From an uncultured Bacilli bacterium (GTDB lineage Bacteria; Bacillota_I; Bacilli_A; RF39; UBA660): a DNA stretch of 64,000 nt. Under the pieces are notes generated by a model. That model was not told where the DNA came from, searched no databases, and saw only the letters and a list, made by a program, of their open reading frames with translations. The translations under genes and the position numbers were made by a program. The stretch lies in contig CALVIB010000005.1 in NCBI GenBank assembly GCA_944329375.1, forward strand, positions 1 to 64,000, read 5' to 3'. Below, piece by piece: positions 10,047 to 17,658 of this stretch (within the stretch, counting starts at the first letter, position 1; every line of letters starts with the position of its first letter).

Positions 10047-10793
10047 CTAAAGTGTTTTAATTTTTGTTTTTACTTTTTCTATCCTTTTTTCTAAATTTCT
10101 TTGCTGTTTTAAAATCATTTCTATTTGTTTTTCTAAACTTTCTTCTTGTTGGTTATTCTCACTATCAATAATTATTGGCAATATTTGAGCTTTTAAGACT
10201 TCACATAAATCATAACTAACGTTTTCTTTATTTGATTTTTTGCTTCTTCTTAAAGAGTAAAATAATGAGTTTACTGATAATAGTTGATTATTTTCTTCAT
10301 CGTAATACCATTCAATTGGGATTATTGGATGGAATTTATCATTAAACAAAACATATTTTTGATTGCTTTTTTCAAATTCTAAGCCCATTCTTTTTTCGCC
10401 AATTGGGTAACATTTACTGGTATATTCTAAGTCGGTTGGATTTATAATTTGAACCGTTTTAGAACTATACCAATTTCCAAATTCTATTACTTTAATATTG
10501 TTTTTAACTAATTTTAATTTGCTATTTTTAACTAAGTTAGGTAAATCATTATAAGTTATAATAGGTCTTACTCCATTTTGACTATCAACGCTTCTATAAA
10601 CTATTTGTCCATATATGGTTGCACAAGGCGAAAGAGCTTCACGGCCATTTTCATTAAAAATATCTGAAGTCCAGTAGTTAGTTAAATCGCCACTCAAGTC
10701 GGTACATTTTATTCCTATCTCATTAATTAGTTTAGAATTTTTTAAATATTCTACTGATGGTAAATTAATTGTGAAATTATCTTTGTTATACAT
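10047..10793 (-). CDS. GVRP-motif (DUF6273-like) protein with coiled-coil tail
   Basis: 248 residues, no signal peptide or membrane helix. It shares with the three genes at 12.0-15.6 kb a core made of NYWTS (near residue 38), GVRPIITYNDL (near 75), a FGxW/GxY turn, and PIEWYYDEENNQLLSVNSLF (near 158). The last 40 residues are a Lys/Glu/Gln-rich coiled coil (EKQIEMILKQQRNLEKRIE). The YWT and GVRP signatures recall DUF6273, a domain seen in gut Bacillota proteins with a sulfatase-activator-like fold, but that is recall, not a search. It is the most divergent member and lacks the FLNNEF segment. Function unknown. Ribosome site AAAGGAAG. Confidence 0.8.
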   Translation of the reverse strand: MYNKDNFTINLPSVEYLKNSKLINEIGIKCTDLSGDLTNYWTSDIFNENGREALSPCATIYGQIVYRSVDSQNGVRPIITYNDLPNLVKNSKLKLVKNNIKVIEFGNWYSSKTVQIINPTDLEYTSKCYPIGEKRMGLEFEKSNQKYVLFNDKFHPIIPIEWYYDEENNQLLSVNSLFYSLRRSKKSNKENVSYDLCEVLKAQILPIIIDSENNQQEESLEKQIEMILKQQRNLEKRIEKVKTKIKTL

Positions 10794-10808
10794 AAAACTT
10801 ACTTCCTT

Positions 10809-11330
10809 TCAATTAACTAGTATGTCAGTTACTAAATCGACAAAATCTATTCCAAAATCTTTTATTTTATAAAATAAATCTTTTAAAAAATGATTTTTAG
10901 TGCCACAGGCATTTATTATTAAAATAGAGTCCTTTTCTATTTTTACTTCTTTAGTATACCTTAGATATTTTTGTTTTAATTTTTTTAAGTCATCTTTTTT
11001 TCCATATATATAAATGGTTTGATTACATAAATAAATACTATTTGGAACAAATGAACGATAAAATTGTTTGATGATATCAAAATTACATATAATATTATCT
11101 AAAGATTTTTTCTTAAATTGTTTTTTTATTTTTTTTATATTTATTTTTTTATTTTTCCCTCGCTTAGTTATACTAAATTTTTTTCCAGTTAAACTTATAT
11201 TATTCAAAAGATAGCATACATCAATATTAGAGTTTTCTTCAATAGCATTTAAAATATTTTCGTTAGTCAAACCAATTCCAAGTAAAGACCCTTTTAATTT
11301 GTTAATTATTTCTAATATTTGTTCATCCAT
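10809..11330 (-). CDS. Conserved-looking protein of unknown function next to tcdA
   Basis: 173 residues, very rich in Lys and Ile, no signal or membrane segment. I do not recognise the family. The N-terminal 35 residues look helical; the middle (GKKFSITKRGKNKKINIKK) is strongly basic and could bind nucleic acid; the end holds a small Rossmann-like stretch SILIINACGTKNHFL. The start overlaps the tcdA stop by eight bases and has a good ribosome site (TTGGAGG), so it is co-translated with TcdA. The pairing hints at a role in tRNA modification, but this is only context. Confidence 0.75.
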   Translation of the reverse strand: MDEQILEIINKLKGSLLGIGLTNENILNAIEENSNIDVCYLLNNISLTGKKFSITKRGKNKKINIKKIKKQFKKKSLDNIICNFDIIKQFYRSFVPNSIYLCNQTIYIYGKKDDLKKLKQKYLRYTKEVKIEKDSILIINACGTKNHFLKDLFYKIKDFGIDFVDLVTDILVN

Positions 11331-11994
11331 GATTTTCCTCCAAAATTTTATTTACTACATAACTTGCGGCTATTAGTCCAGCTGTTGGTGGGACAAAGGC
11401 ACTTGAACCTACTTTACCTTTTATTATTGGTTTTTCTTTAGAATAAATTACGGGTATTTTTTCTTTTATTTTTTCTTCTTTAACCATTTTTCTAATTATT
11501 TTAGCAATAGGGTCATATTCTGTTTTTCTAATGTCAGATATTTCTAATAATTCTGGATGCATTTTATTTCCTGTTCCCATTACTGAAATAAAAGGTGTTT
11601 TTTCTTTTAGGCATGTTTTGATAATTAATTTTTTTGTTTCTATGGTATCAATGGCATCAATTACAAAATCTATTTTATTTGAAAATACTTCATCTATATT
11701 ATTTTTGTCTAAAAATATTTGATAGGTTTTAATATTTGCATTTGGATTTATATTGTAAGCTAGTTTTTTAGCTATATCGGTTTTATATTGACCTATGGTG
11801 TTTTGGTGAGCTAAAGTTTGTCTATTTAAATTGGTAATATCTATTTTGTCATTATCTATAACTATTATATTTTCTATCCCACTTCTAATTAAACTCTCAA
11901 ATGCGTGTCCACCAACACCACCTAGACCAATTACTAAAATTGTTTTATTTTTTAATTTATCTATGTCAATCAACAATTTTAATCTATCAAACAA
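11323..11994 (-). CDS. tcdA: ThiF/E1-like protein, tRNA threonylcarbamoyladenosine dehydratase
   Basis: 223 residues. TcdA adenylates and cyclises the threonylcarbamoyl group of t6A37 in tRNA. Seen: ATP-binding LVIGLGGVGGHAFESLIRSGI near residue 20, DNDKIDITNLNRQ near 48 (the conserved Asp and Arg), and FVIDAIDTIETK near 105. The C-terminal KVGSSAFVPPTAGLIAASYVV is typical of TcdA rather than MoeB or ThiF. There is no ThiS- or MoaD-like partner nearby. A GTG at 12003 is in frame but belongs to the ribosome site AGGGTGG; the TTG at 11994 gives the usual Met-Phe-Asp-Arg beginning. Confidence 0.87.
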   Translation of the reverse strand: MFDRLKLLIDIDKLKNKTILVIGLGGVGGHAFESLIRSGIENIIVIDNDKIDITNLNRQTLAHQNTIGQYKTDIAKKLAYNINPNANIKTYQIFLDKNNIDEVFSNKIDFVIDAIDTIETKKLIIKTCLKEKTPFISVMGTGNKMHPELLEISDIRKTEYDPIAKIIRKMVKEEKIKEKIPVIYSKEKPIIKGKVGSSAFVPPTAGLIAASYVVNKILEENHG

Positions 11995-12035
11995 TTTAAC
12001 CACCCTGTTTTAATTATACTATATTTCTTCTAAAG

Positions 12036-12070
12036 AAAAAAGTTTTAAAATTTTATTTTTTTAAAACTTT
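12036..12070 (-). terminator. terminator after the GVRP-family operon
   Basis: AAAGTTTTAAA and TTTTAAAACTTT pair over an A-rich loop, ending in six U on the minus strand. It overlaps the last codons of the gene ending at 12053 and separates it from tcdA. The stem is all A-U except one pair, so it is weak on paper. Confidence 0.6.
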
Positions 12071-12892
12071 TGAAGGACCCTTTAATGAATTTTCTATTTC
12101 AGAGTTTAAACTATTATTTTGAGTTTTTAGTTCCTCATTTTCTTGAATAATTTTTTTTAGTTTTTTTAACTCTTTTATTTTTGTTTCTATCTCTTTTTCT
12201 AGTATTTCTTTTTTTCTTATTAACGCTGCCATTTCATTGTTTTTTGGGTTTGGTAAAAGACTATTTATAAATTCATTATTCAAAAAATGATATAGCTGTG
12301 AGGTTTCAAAATCGCCATTATAATTTTTGTTATCTATATTTATTGGGGCTTCAAACAAAACATCTTTAGCTATTAACATGTTATATTCTCTATCTATATA
12401 AAATTTGATTGGCATTACTTCGTAAAAACCATATTTTAAATGTGCAAACTTTGTTCCATAATATTGATATTCTAAAAATTCATCTACTCTATAATTATTT
12501 TGTCTAGAGGCATCACATGGATAGTAATAACTTTTGCCTGTTGGTTTTGAACTATTAGAAGTATAAAATTTTTCTTCTAAATTAGGATACTCTCCATATT
12601 CTACAACTTCAACGCCATTTTCATATGATATTTTCAAATCTTTAATTAATTTTTCTAAGTTATTAGTTTTTAGAACTGGGCGGATGCCATGAACTTCATT
12701 GGCTTTATTTTTTAAAATTCCGCCAATTGTTGTAATTAAAAGAATATAGTATACATTGTTCCAAGATTCATAACTTGATGACATACTACGTGTCCAATAA
12801 GGTATACTGCATTCTCGCCCAACTTTTTTTAATACTTTTGATTTTCTTATTTCTTCTTTACTTAATAATGTTACTTCGATATCTTTATTCAT
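12053..12892 (-). CDS. GVRP-motif (DUF6273-like) protein with coiled-coil tail
   Basis: 279 residues from the chosen ATG, which follows TTGGAGAT and gives the start MNKDIEVTLLSKEE shared with its paralogue at 13.9 kb; an ATG ten codons upstream lacks a site. Core motifs: PYWTRS, GIRPVLKTNNL, VVEYGEYPNL, KPTG, PIKFYIDREYNMLIAKDVLF, and LYHFLNNEF. The last 75 residues form a Lys/Glu coiled coil ending GPSKVLKK. No signal peptide. Its start overlaps the end of the upstream two-repeat gene by eight bases, so the two are coupled. Function unknown; the family may be a binding domain. Confidence 0.82.
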   Translation of the reverse strand: MNKDIEVTLLSKEEIRKSKVLKKVGRECSIPYWTRSMSSSYESWNNVYYILLITTIGGILKNKANEVHGIRPVLKTNNLEKLIKDLKISYENGVEVVEYGEYPNLEEKFYTSNSSKPTGKSYYYPCDASRQNNYRVDEFLEYQYYGTKFAHLKYGFYEVMPIKFYIDREYNMLIAKDVLFEAPINIDNKNYNGDFETSQLYHFLNNEFINSLLPNPKNNEMAALIRKKEILEKEIETKIKELKKLKKIIQENEELKTQNNSLNSEIENSLKGPSKVLKK

Positions 12893-13880
12893 GATTATCT
12901 CCAATATTAATTTTATATCCATTTCTTAAAACTTTTGATTTAGCAAATTTATCTATGTCATCTTTATGTTCACATTCAAATGCGACTAAAGTATCTAAAT
13001 AATCTTCATCTATTACAATACAGTTTAAATTACCACTTTCATTATAAGAAAGTCGCCATTTATTTTTAGGTAATATATTTTTTAAAGGTTTTACATAATT
13101 AATTTCAATTCCATTGTTAATATATTCATTAGTGCATAAATTAAAAATATTACCATTTATACTTGTTATAAAATTAGCAACAGTTTGATTTTCATTTATT
13201 CTAAAATACCAGTATTTATCTAAATCATCTGTAGCTTGATTTTTAAATTCATCAATAAATGCATCTTTTTTATTTCCTTTTGGTAAAATAATTTTGCCAT
13301 TATCAATCATACCTTCTAATAGAACAGCTAAATCCTCTATACCTTCATAAGTTATATTAATTAATTTTTCTCTTTCGAATGATGAATCATGATTAACATT
13401 TTCTAAAATAGCTAAAAATATATTTTCGTCTGTTATGTTTTTTAAATTAGCTTTGGTCAATATAATTTTTTTCTTAAACTTTGGAGTAATATAACCATTT
13501 TTCAAAACTTTCTTTTTGGCATCCTTATCATAAATACCTTTATATTTTTCTTCAAATTCTTCAAATAAATATATTTTATCATCATCTACATCAATCGTTA
13601 TAATATTATAATTAACAATATAAATTAATCGCCATATTTCTTTTGGTACAAAATCAGAAAATGCTTTAGCATATAAAATTTCATCTGTTATATATTTATG
13701 AGTACTAAAATTATAAATTTTACCATCAATTGCTGCTATATAATTTAATGAAGGATTATCTTTTAAAAAAGCTAAAAATATATTATCCCCATTAATCATA
13801 TCTAAATCATTTGGATTTAGATAATCAATATTCTTATAAATCTTACCATAATCATCTATATTAAAATATTCTTTTTCCAT
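12885..13880 (-). CDS. Unknown protein with two internal repeats
   Basis: 331 residues, cytoplasmic by appearance. Two copies of one domain of about 100 residues are visible: residues 27-130 (NIFLAFLKDNPS, IDGKIYNFSTHKYI, VPKEIWRLIY, KKKVLKNGY) and 222-325 (INGNIFNLCTNEYI, LPKNKWRLSY, KSKVLRNGY). A Lys-rich linker with KKIILTKANLKN joins them. I do not recognise the family. It lies in an operon between two GVRP-motif genes with one-base and eight-base junctions, which suggests a shared function. Confidence 0.78.
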   Translation of the reverse strand: MEKEYFNIDDYGKIYKNIDYLNPNDLDMINGDNIFLAFLKDNPSLNYIAAIDGKIYNFSTHKYITDEILYAKAFSDFVPKEIWRLIYIVNYNIITIDVDDDKIYLFEEFEEKYKGIYDKDAKKKVLKNGYITPKFKKKIILTKANLKNITDENIFLAILENVNHDSSFEREKLINITYEGIEDLAVLLEGMIDNGKIILPKGNKKDAFIDEFKNQATDDLDKYWYFRINENQTVANFITSINGNIFNLCTNEYINNGIEINYVKPLKNILPKNKWRLSYNESGNLNCIVIDEDYLDTLVAFECEHKDDIDKFAKSKVLRNGYKINIGDNHE

Positions 13881-13881
13881 A

Positions 13882-14796
13882 TTAATTCCTTTTTAACACC
13901 TTAACTTTACTAATTTCTTTTTCTATATCACTATCTAAATTAGTGCTTTGAACTCTAAAGGCTTCATTTTGAGCACTTATTTCTTTTATCTTTTTTAATA
14001 ACGTTTTTTTTCTTTGAATTTCTTCTTCTAATTTTCTATTTTCTTCTTGTAATTGTTTTAATAGTATTTCATCTTGTACATTATCCTCTATTGGTTGTAA
14101 TAATGTTTCATCTTGCACCTTATTTTCTCGATAAAGTGAAGGACATAAAATCTCTATAAATTCGTTATTTAAAAATTTATATAACTCTGATTTTTCAAAA
14201 ACATCAAATATTGCTTCATAATCCATATTTATTGGCGAGGTAAATAAAATGTTTGCAGATATAAGTCTATTATTTTCTTTATCAACAAAAAAATCAATTG
14301 GACGTACTAAGAAAAATTTGTTACAAAAATTGGCGATTTTTTGTCCATTATAATCATATTCTGTTACTTTACTTAAATCATAGGTTTCTGTCTCTTGTGA
14401 TTTTTCTGTTATTAAAGGTAGATTATATTCTTTACCTGTCGGTTTTAAAAATGATATATCATTTATTTTTATTTCTCCACTTGAAAAGTCAATAAATTCT
14501 CCAAATCGAATTCTAATAAGACTAGACTTTTTTAAATCATAAGTTTTGAATAATTTTTCTAAATCATCTGTTTTAATAACTGGTCTTACACCTAAATTTT
14601 CATCAGCTGTTGTACGACCATATTTACCATTTGTTCCACCGTAAGTAAATAATCCATGAGTAAGACTAGTATAATATGTAGGTGCAGGGGTTTTTGTCCA
14701 ATAGCACCACATATTACCTATTCCTCTTTCTGGTAAACCATACCAAGATGAAACATCTTCTTTTGATAATAATGTTACTTCAAAATCTTTATTCAT
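13882..14796 (-). CDS. GVRP-motif (DUF6273-like) protein with coiled-coil tail
   Basis: 304 residues. The ATG at 14796 follows AAAGGAGAAAGT; an upstream in-frame ATG sits in the promoter region and is rejected. Motifs in order: VTLLSKEDV, CYWTKTP near residue 29, GVRPVIKTDDL near 66, KPTG, PIDFFVDKENNRLISANILF near 165, SPINMDY and LYKFLNNEFIEIL. A long coiled coil fills residues 230-300 (EENRKLEEEIQRKKTLLKK) and ends KVKVLKRN, much like the paralogue at 12.0 kb. First gene of a three-gene operon with its own promoter. Function unknown. Confidence 0.82.
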   Translation of the reverse strand: MNKDFEVTLLSKEDVSSWYGLPERGIGNMWCYWTKTPAPTYYTSLTHGLFTYGGTNGKYGRTTADENLGVRPVIKTDDLEKLFKTYDLKKSSLIRIRFGEFIDFSSGEIKINDISFLKPTGKEYNLPLITEKSQETETYDLSKVTEYDYNGQKIANFCNKFFLVRPIDFFVDKENNRLISANILFTSPINMDYEAIFDVFEKSELYKFLNNEFIEILCPSLYRENKVQDETLLQPIEDNVQDEILLKQLQEENRKLEEEIQRKKTLLKKIKEISAQNEAFRVQSTNLDSDIEKEISKVKVLKRN

Positions 14797-14822
14797 ACTT
14801 TCTCCTTTAATTTGTATTGTAT

Positions 14823-14851
14823 ATTTTACTAACAAATTATATGTGTGTCAA
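14823..14851 (-). promoter_or_regulatory. promoter of the GVRP-family operon
   Basis: TTGACA, 17 bases, TAAAAT on the minus strand, 27 bases before the ATG at 14796. Confidence 0.8.
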
Positions 14852-14915
14852 TAAAAGATTGTAATCAAAATGAAATAATTTTATGATAGTTTTTTATCTG
14901 TTAAATTATTTAGTT

Positions 14916-15596
14916 TTATAAGTGCAGGGTCTTTTGTTTTGATACATAATGATTTAATAACAAATCCTTTTTAAATTCTTCATTCAAAAAACGGTATAAC
15001 TGGGAATATTTAAAATATTTTTCAAAAATATTATTATATTTAAAATTTCTTACATTTATTGGCGAGGTAAATAAAACACCTGCAGATATTAACATACTAT
15101 TTTCTATATCAACGTAAAACTTAACTGGTTTTACTGGATAATAAGAACCCTGTAATCTAATAATCTCTTGGTCATTATTATAAATGTATGATGGACAGTT
15201 ATACCACTGAAATATATTAGATTTACTAATCGCAGATGCGACTATAATTTTATATTTATAGAACTGCTGTTTAAAAGTGTAGGAATAATCAACGTTTAAT
15301 TTTTTACTTAAATCAGGATATGTTCCAAGTTTTATAGTTAGAACACCATTATTTAATTCACTTGGACAATTTTTGATTAATGTATATAAATTATCTGTTT
15401 TTAAAACTGGGCGGACGCCATAGTTATAATGTGTTTGATCATAGAAAATATATCCAAAAATATCAGCTACACCAGAAAAACTTTTTAAAATCATATCACT
15501 TGTCCAATAAAACCTTTTACATCCAGCCCCAAGCTTTTGTAAAACCTTAGATTCTTCTATTTCTTTTCTCGATAAAAGTGTTACTTCAATATTCAT
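14916..15596 (-). CDS. GVRP-motif (DUF6273-like) protein, no coiled-coil tail
   Basis: 226 residues. Begins MNIEVTLLSRKEIEESK behind TTTAGGAGAG. Carries FYWTSDM, GVRPVLKTDNLYTL, IKLGTYPDLSKK, PVKFYVDIENSMLISAGVLF, SPINV and LYRFLNEEF, so it aligns along its length with the paralogues at 12.0 and 13.9 kb. It stops right after the FLNEEF helix and lacks their coiled-coil tail, either a natural short form or a truncation. Separated from the 13.9-kb gene by a promoter, so it may be its own unit following the murC terminator. Confidence 0.8.
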   Translation of the reverse strand: MNIEVTLLSRKEIEESKVLQKLGAGCKRFYWTSDMILKSFSGVADIFGYIFYDQTHYNYGVRPVLKTDNLYTLIKNCPSELNNGVLTIKLGTYPDLSKKLNVDYSYTFKQQFYKYKIIVASAISKSNIFQWYNCPSYIYNNDQEIIRLQGSYYPVKPVKFYVDIENSMLISAGVLFTSPINVRNFKYNNIFEKYFKYSQLYRFLNEEFKKDLLLNHYVSKQKTLHL

Positions 15597-15624
15597 ATTT
15601 TCTCTCCTAAACTTTTAAATATAT

Positions 15625-15652
15625 AAAGAGCCTAATTTTCACTAGGCTCTTT
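15625..15652 (-). terminator. murC/Tad operon terminator
   Basis: AAAGAGCCTA and TAGGCTCTTT form a ten-pair stem over an eight-base loop, followed by AUAUAUUU on the minus strand. The stem includes the murC stop codon. Confidence 0.8.
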
Positions 15653-16948
15653 ATGAATTTCATGATATTTATTTATATAATCTTGTTCAAAGCTAATTAA
15701 ATCATTTGGACTCATAAATAATAAAACAGTATTTTCATAAGGAAGTAATTTATCTACTTCTTCTTTAGAAATGTGTTCAGCTTTAGGAATTTCTTTAATA
15801 ATATCATTTATATCAATATCGCCTTGTTTTTCCCTAGCTGCATATATATCCATGACATAAGCTTTATCTACTGTTTTAAGTATTTCTATATATTCGTCTT
15901 TAAAAGCTTTAGTTCTAGAATATGTATGTGGTCCCCAAATAACTACTATTTTTTTATCAGGATATTTTTGTCTAGCGGATTTAATTGTACATTTTAATTC
16001 AGTTGGATGATGAGCATAATCATCTATTACAATATTACTTCCAACTATGGTTTCATTAAATCTTCTTCTAGCAGCATGATAATTTTTTAATATTTTAGAT
16101 ACTTCTTTAGCATCAAATCTTTCATAATAACATAAGCTTATGACTGCTAGTGCATCTAAAAGCATATGTTTACCATAAATTGGTAAATCAAAGTGTCCAT
16201 AGTAATTATCTTCGACAAAGACATCAAAGGTTACCCCATTTTCTGAATACTCTACATCTTTAGCTATTATATCATTATCATCATCTAAACCATAATAAAA
16301 TATTGGCTTATTTACCTCTAAGCTATGAGTATATCTATCATCTCCACAAGCAATAACCATTTTTTCGGCATTGTTCGCATATTCGGTAAAAGCATCGATT
16401 ACATCATCGATATCTTTGAAATAATCAACATGGTCTAATTCGATGTTAGTAATAATTGCATAATAAGGAGTATAGGCTAAAAAATGTCTTTGGTATTCAC
16501 AAGCTTCTAAAATAAAATATTTATTATCTTTACTAGCAATACCTGTACCATCGCCAATTAAACAGTTCGCACCTTTAATGTTATTTAGAACTTGATAAGC
16601 CATTGTAGATGTTGTTGTTTTCCCATGACATCCAGCTACTGTAATAGTCATAAACATTTTAGTTAGTTTAGCAACCATCTCTTGATAAGTATAAATTTTT
16701 AAATCTAACTCTTTGGCTTTTAAATATTCTGGATGGTCATCTTTAATGACATTACCTTTAATAATAACCATATCTTTAGTGATGTTTTTTTCATCATATG
16801 GTAATATTTCAATGTTTCTTTCATTTAAACCTTGTTCAGTAAAGAAATGTCTTTCAACATCACTACCTTTAATTTCATAACCTAAATCTTTTAAAAAGCA
16901 TGCAAGTGCACTCATACCAGTTCCTTTTATTCCGATAAAATAATACAT
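15632..16948 (-). CDS. murC: UDP-N-acetylmuramate-L-alanine ligase MurC
   Basis: 438 residues, normal length. Adds L-alanine to UDP-MurNAc in peptidoglycan synthesis in the cytoplasm. Seen: N-terminal nucleotide-sugar motif FIGIKGTGMSALA, the ATP loop TVAGCHGKTTT near residue 103, EACEY and NIELDHVDYF, and in the C-terminal domain IDDYAHHPTE and GPHTYSRTKAF. The loop has Cys where most MurC proteins have Thr (GTHGKTTT). The substrate-loop and C-terminal motifs favour MurC over Mpl. It follows tadC by 11 bases, so it is the last gene of the Tad operon. Its presence shows that the organism makes a wall. Confidence 0.93.
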   Translation of the reverse strand: MYYFIGIKGTGMSALACFLKDLGYEIKGSDVERHFFTEQGLNERNIEILPYDEKNITKDMVIIKGNVIKDDHPEYLKAKELDLKIYTYQEMVAKLTKMFMTITVAGCHGKTTTSTMAYQVLNNIKGANCLIGDGTGIASKDNKYFILEACEYQRHFLAYTPYYAIITNIELDHVDYFKDIDDVIDAFTEYANNAEKMVIACGDDRYTHSLEVNKPIFYYGLDDDNDIIAKDVEYSENGVTFDVFVEDNYYGHFDLPIYGKHMLLDALAVISLCYYERFDAKEVSKILKNYHAARRRFNETIVGSNIVIDDYAHHPTELKCTIKSARQKYPDKKIVVIWGPHTYSRTKAFKDEYIEILKTVDKAYVMDIYAAREKQGDIDINDIIKEIPKAEHISKEEVDKLLPYENTVLLFMSPNDLISFEQDYINKYHEIHKEPSEN

Positions 16949-16959
16949 GGATGTTCCCC

Positions 16960-17658
16960 CTAACTAATGAATTCAATTAAATATGGTCCGAGTATTAAAA
17001 TTAATATTAATGGTACAATAAATAAAACGGAAATAATACTTACTTTATTAGGTATTTTATTTATCTGTTCCTTAACTGTTAATAGCTCTTTTTGTCTTAA
17101 GAAGTCAACTTCATTATATAATGTATCTAAAATACTATTACCAAATCTATTAGTTTGAATTATATTTAATATTATGTTACCTATTATATCTGATGATATA
17201 TTTTTTTTAAAATCAGTTAATGTTTCTATTAATGATTTTCCGAATTTCATATCATCTAAAGCTTTTTTAAATTCTAAAGAAAGTTCAGAATCAACATTAT
17301 CACATGTTACTATTAAGGCATTTTCTAAGTTTCTTCCAGATTCTAGTGTTAAGGTTAGTATTTCAAAAAAATATAATGCTTGATGTTCTAATTTTCTGTT
17401 TCTTAAGGCTATTTTTTTTGTTATGTTTAAGTAGTAAAATAAATAATAAATTATAACAGCGACAAATGGAGCATATATATATCCCATGTCAGTTATGATG
17501 ATGGTTAAAATAAAAGCTAATATAGTAACAAGTATTCTATGGGTGCAGAAAGATGTTACTGTATATTTTGTGTCATTTCCTAAGCATTTTAATTTAGTTT
17601 CTATTTCTTCAAGTTCTTTCGCACTATAAAGCTTTTTAATGAATTTGGCACTATTCAT
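16960..17658 (-). CDS. TadC-like pilus assembly membrane protein
   Basis: 232 residues, type II secretion system F-domain family. Two hydrophobic clusters lie at residues 48-88 and 205-230, with the cytoplasmic F domain between them (LEHQALYFFEILTLTLESGRN, then FKKALDDMKFGKSLIETL and QTNRFGNSILDTL). Together with TadB it should form the inner-membrane platform on which the TadA ATPase acts. ATG overlaps the tadB stop as TAATG, so the two are coupled. About the usual length or slightly short for TadC. Confidence 0.87.
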   Translation of the reverse strand: MNSAKFIKKLYSAKELEEIETKLKCLGNDTKYTVTSFCTHRILVTILAFILTIIITDMGYIYAPFVAVIIYYLFYYLNITKKIALRNRKLEHQALYFFEILTLTLESGRNLENALIVTCDNVDSELSLEFKKALDDMKFGKSLIETLTDFKKNISSDIIGNIILNIIQTNRFGNSILDTLYNEVDFLRQKELLTVKEQINKIPNKVSIISVLFIVPLILILILGPYLIEFIS

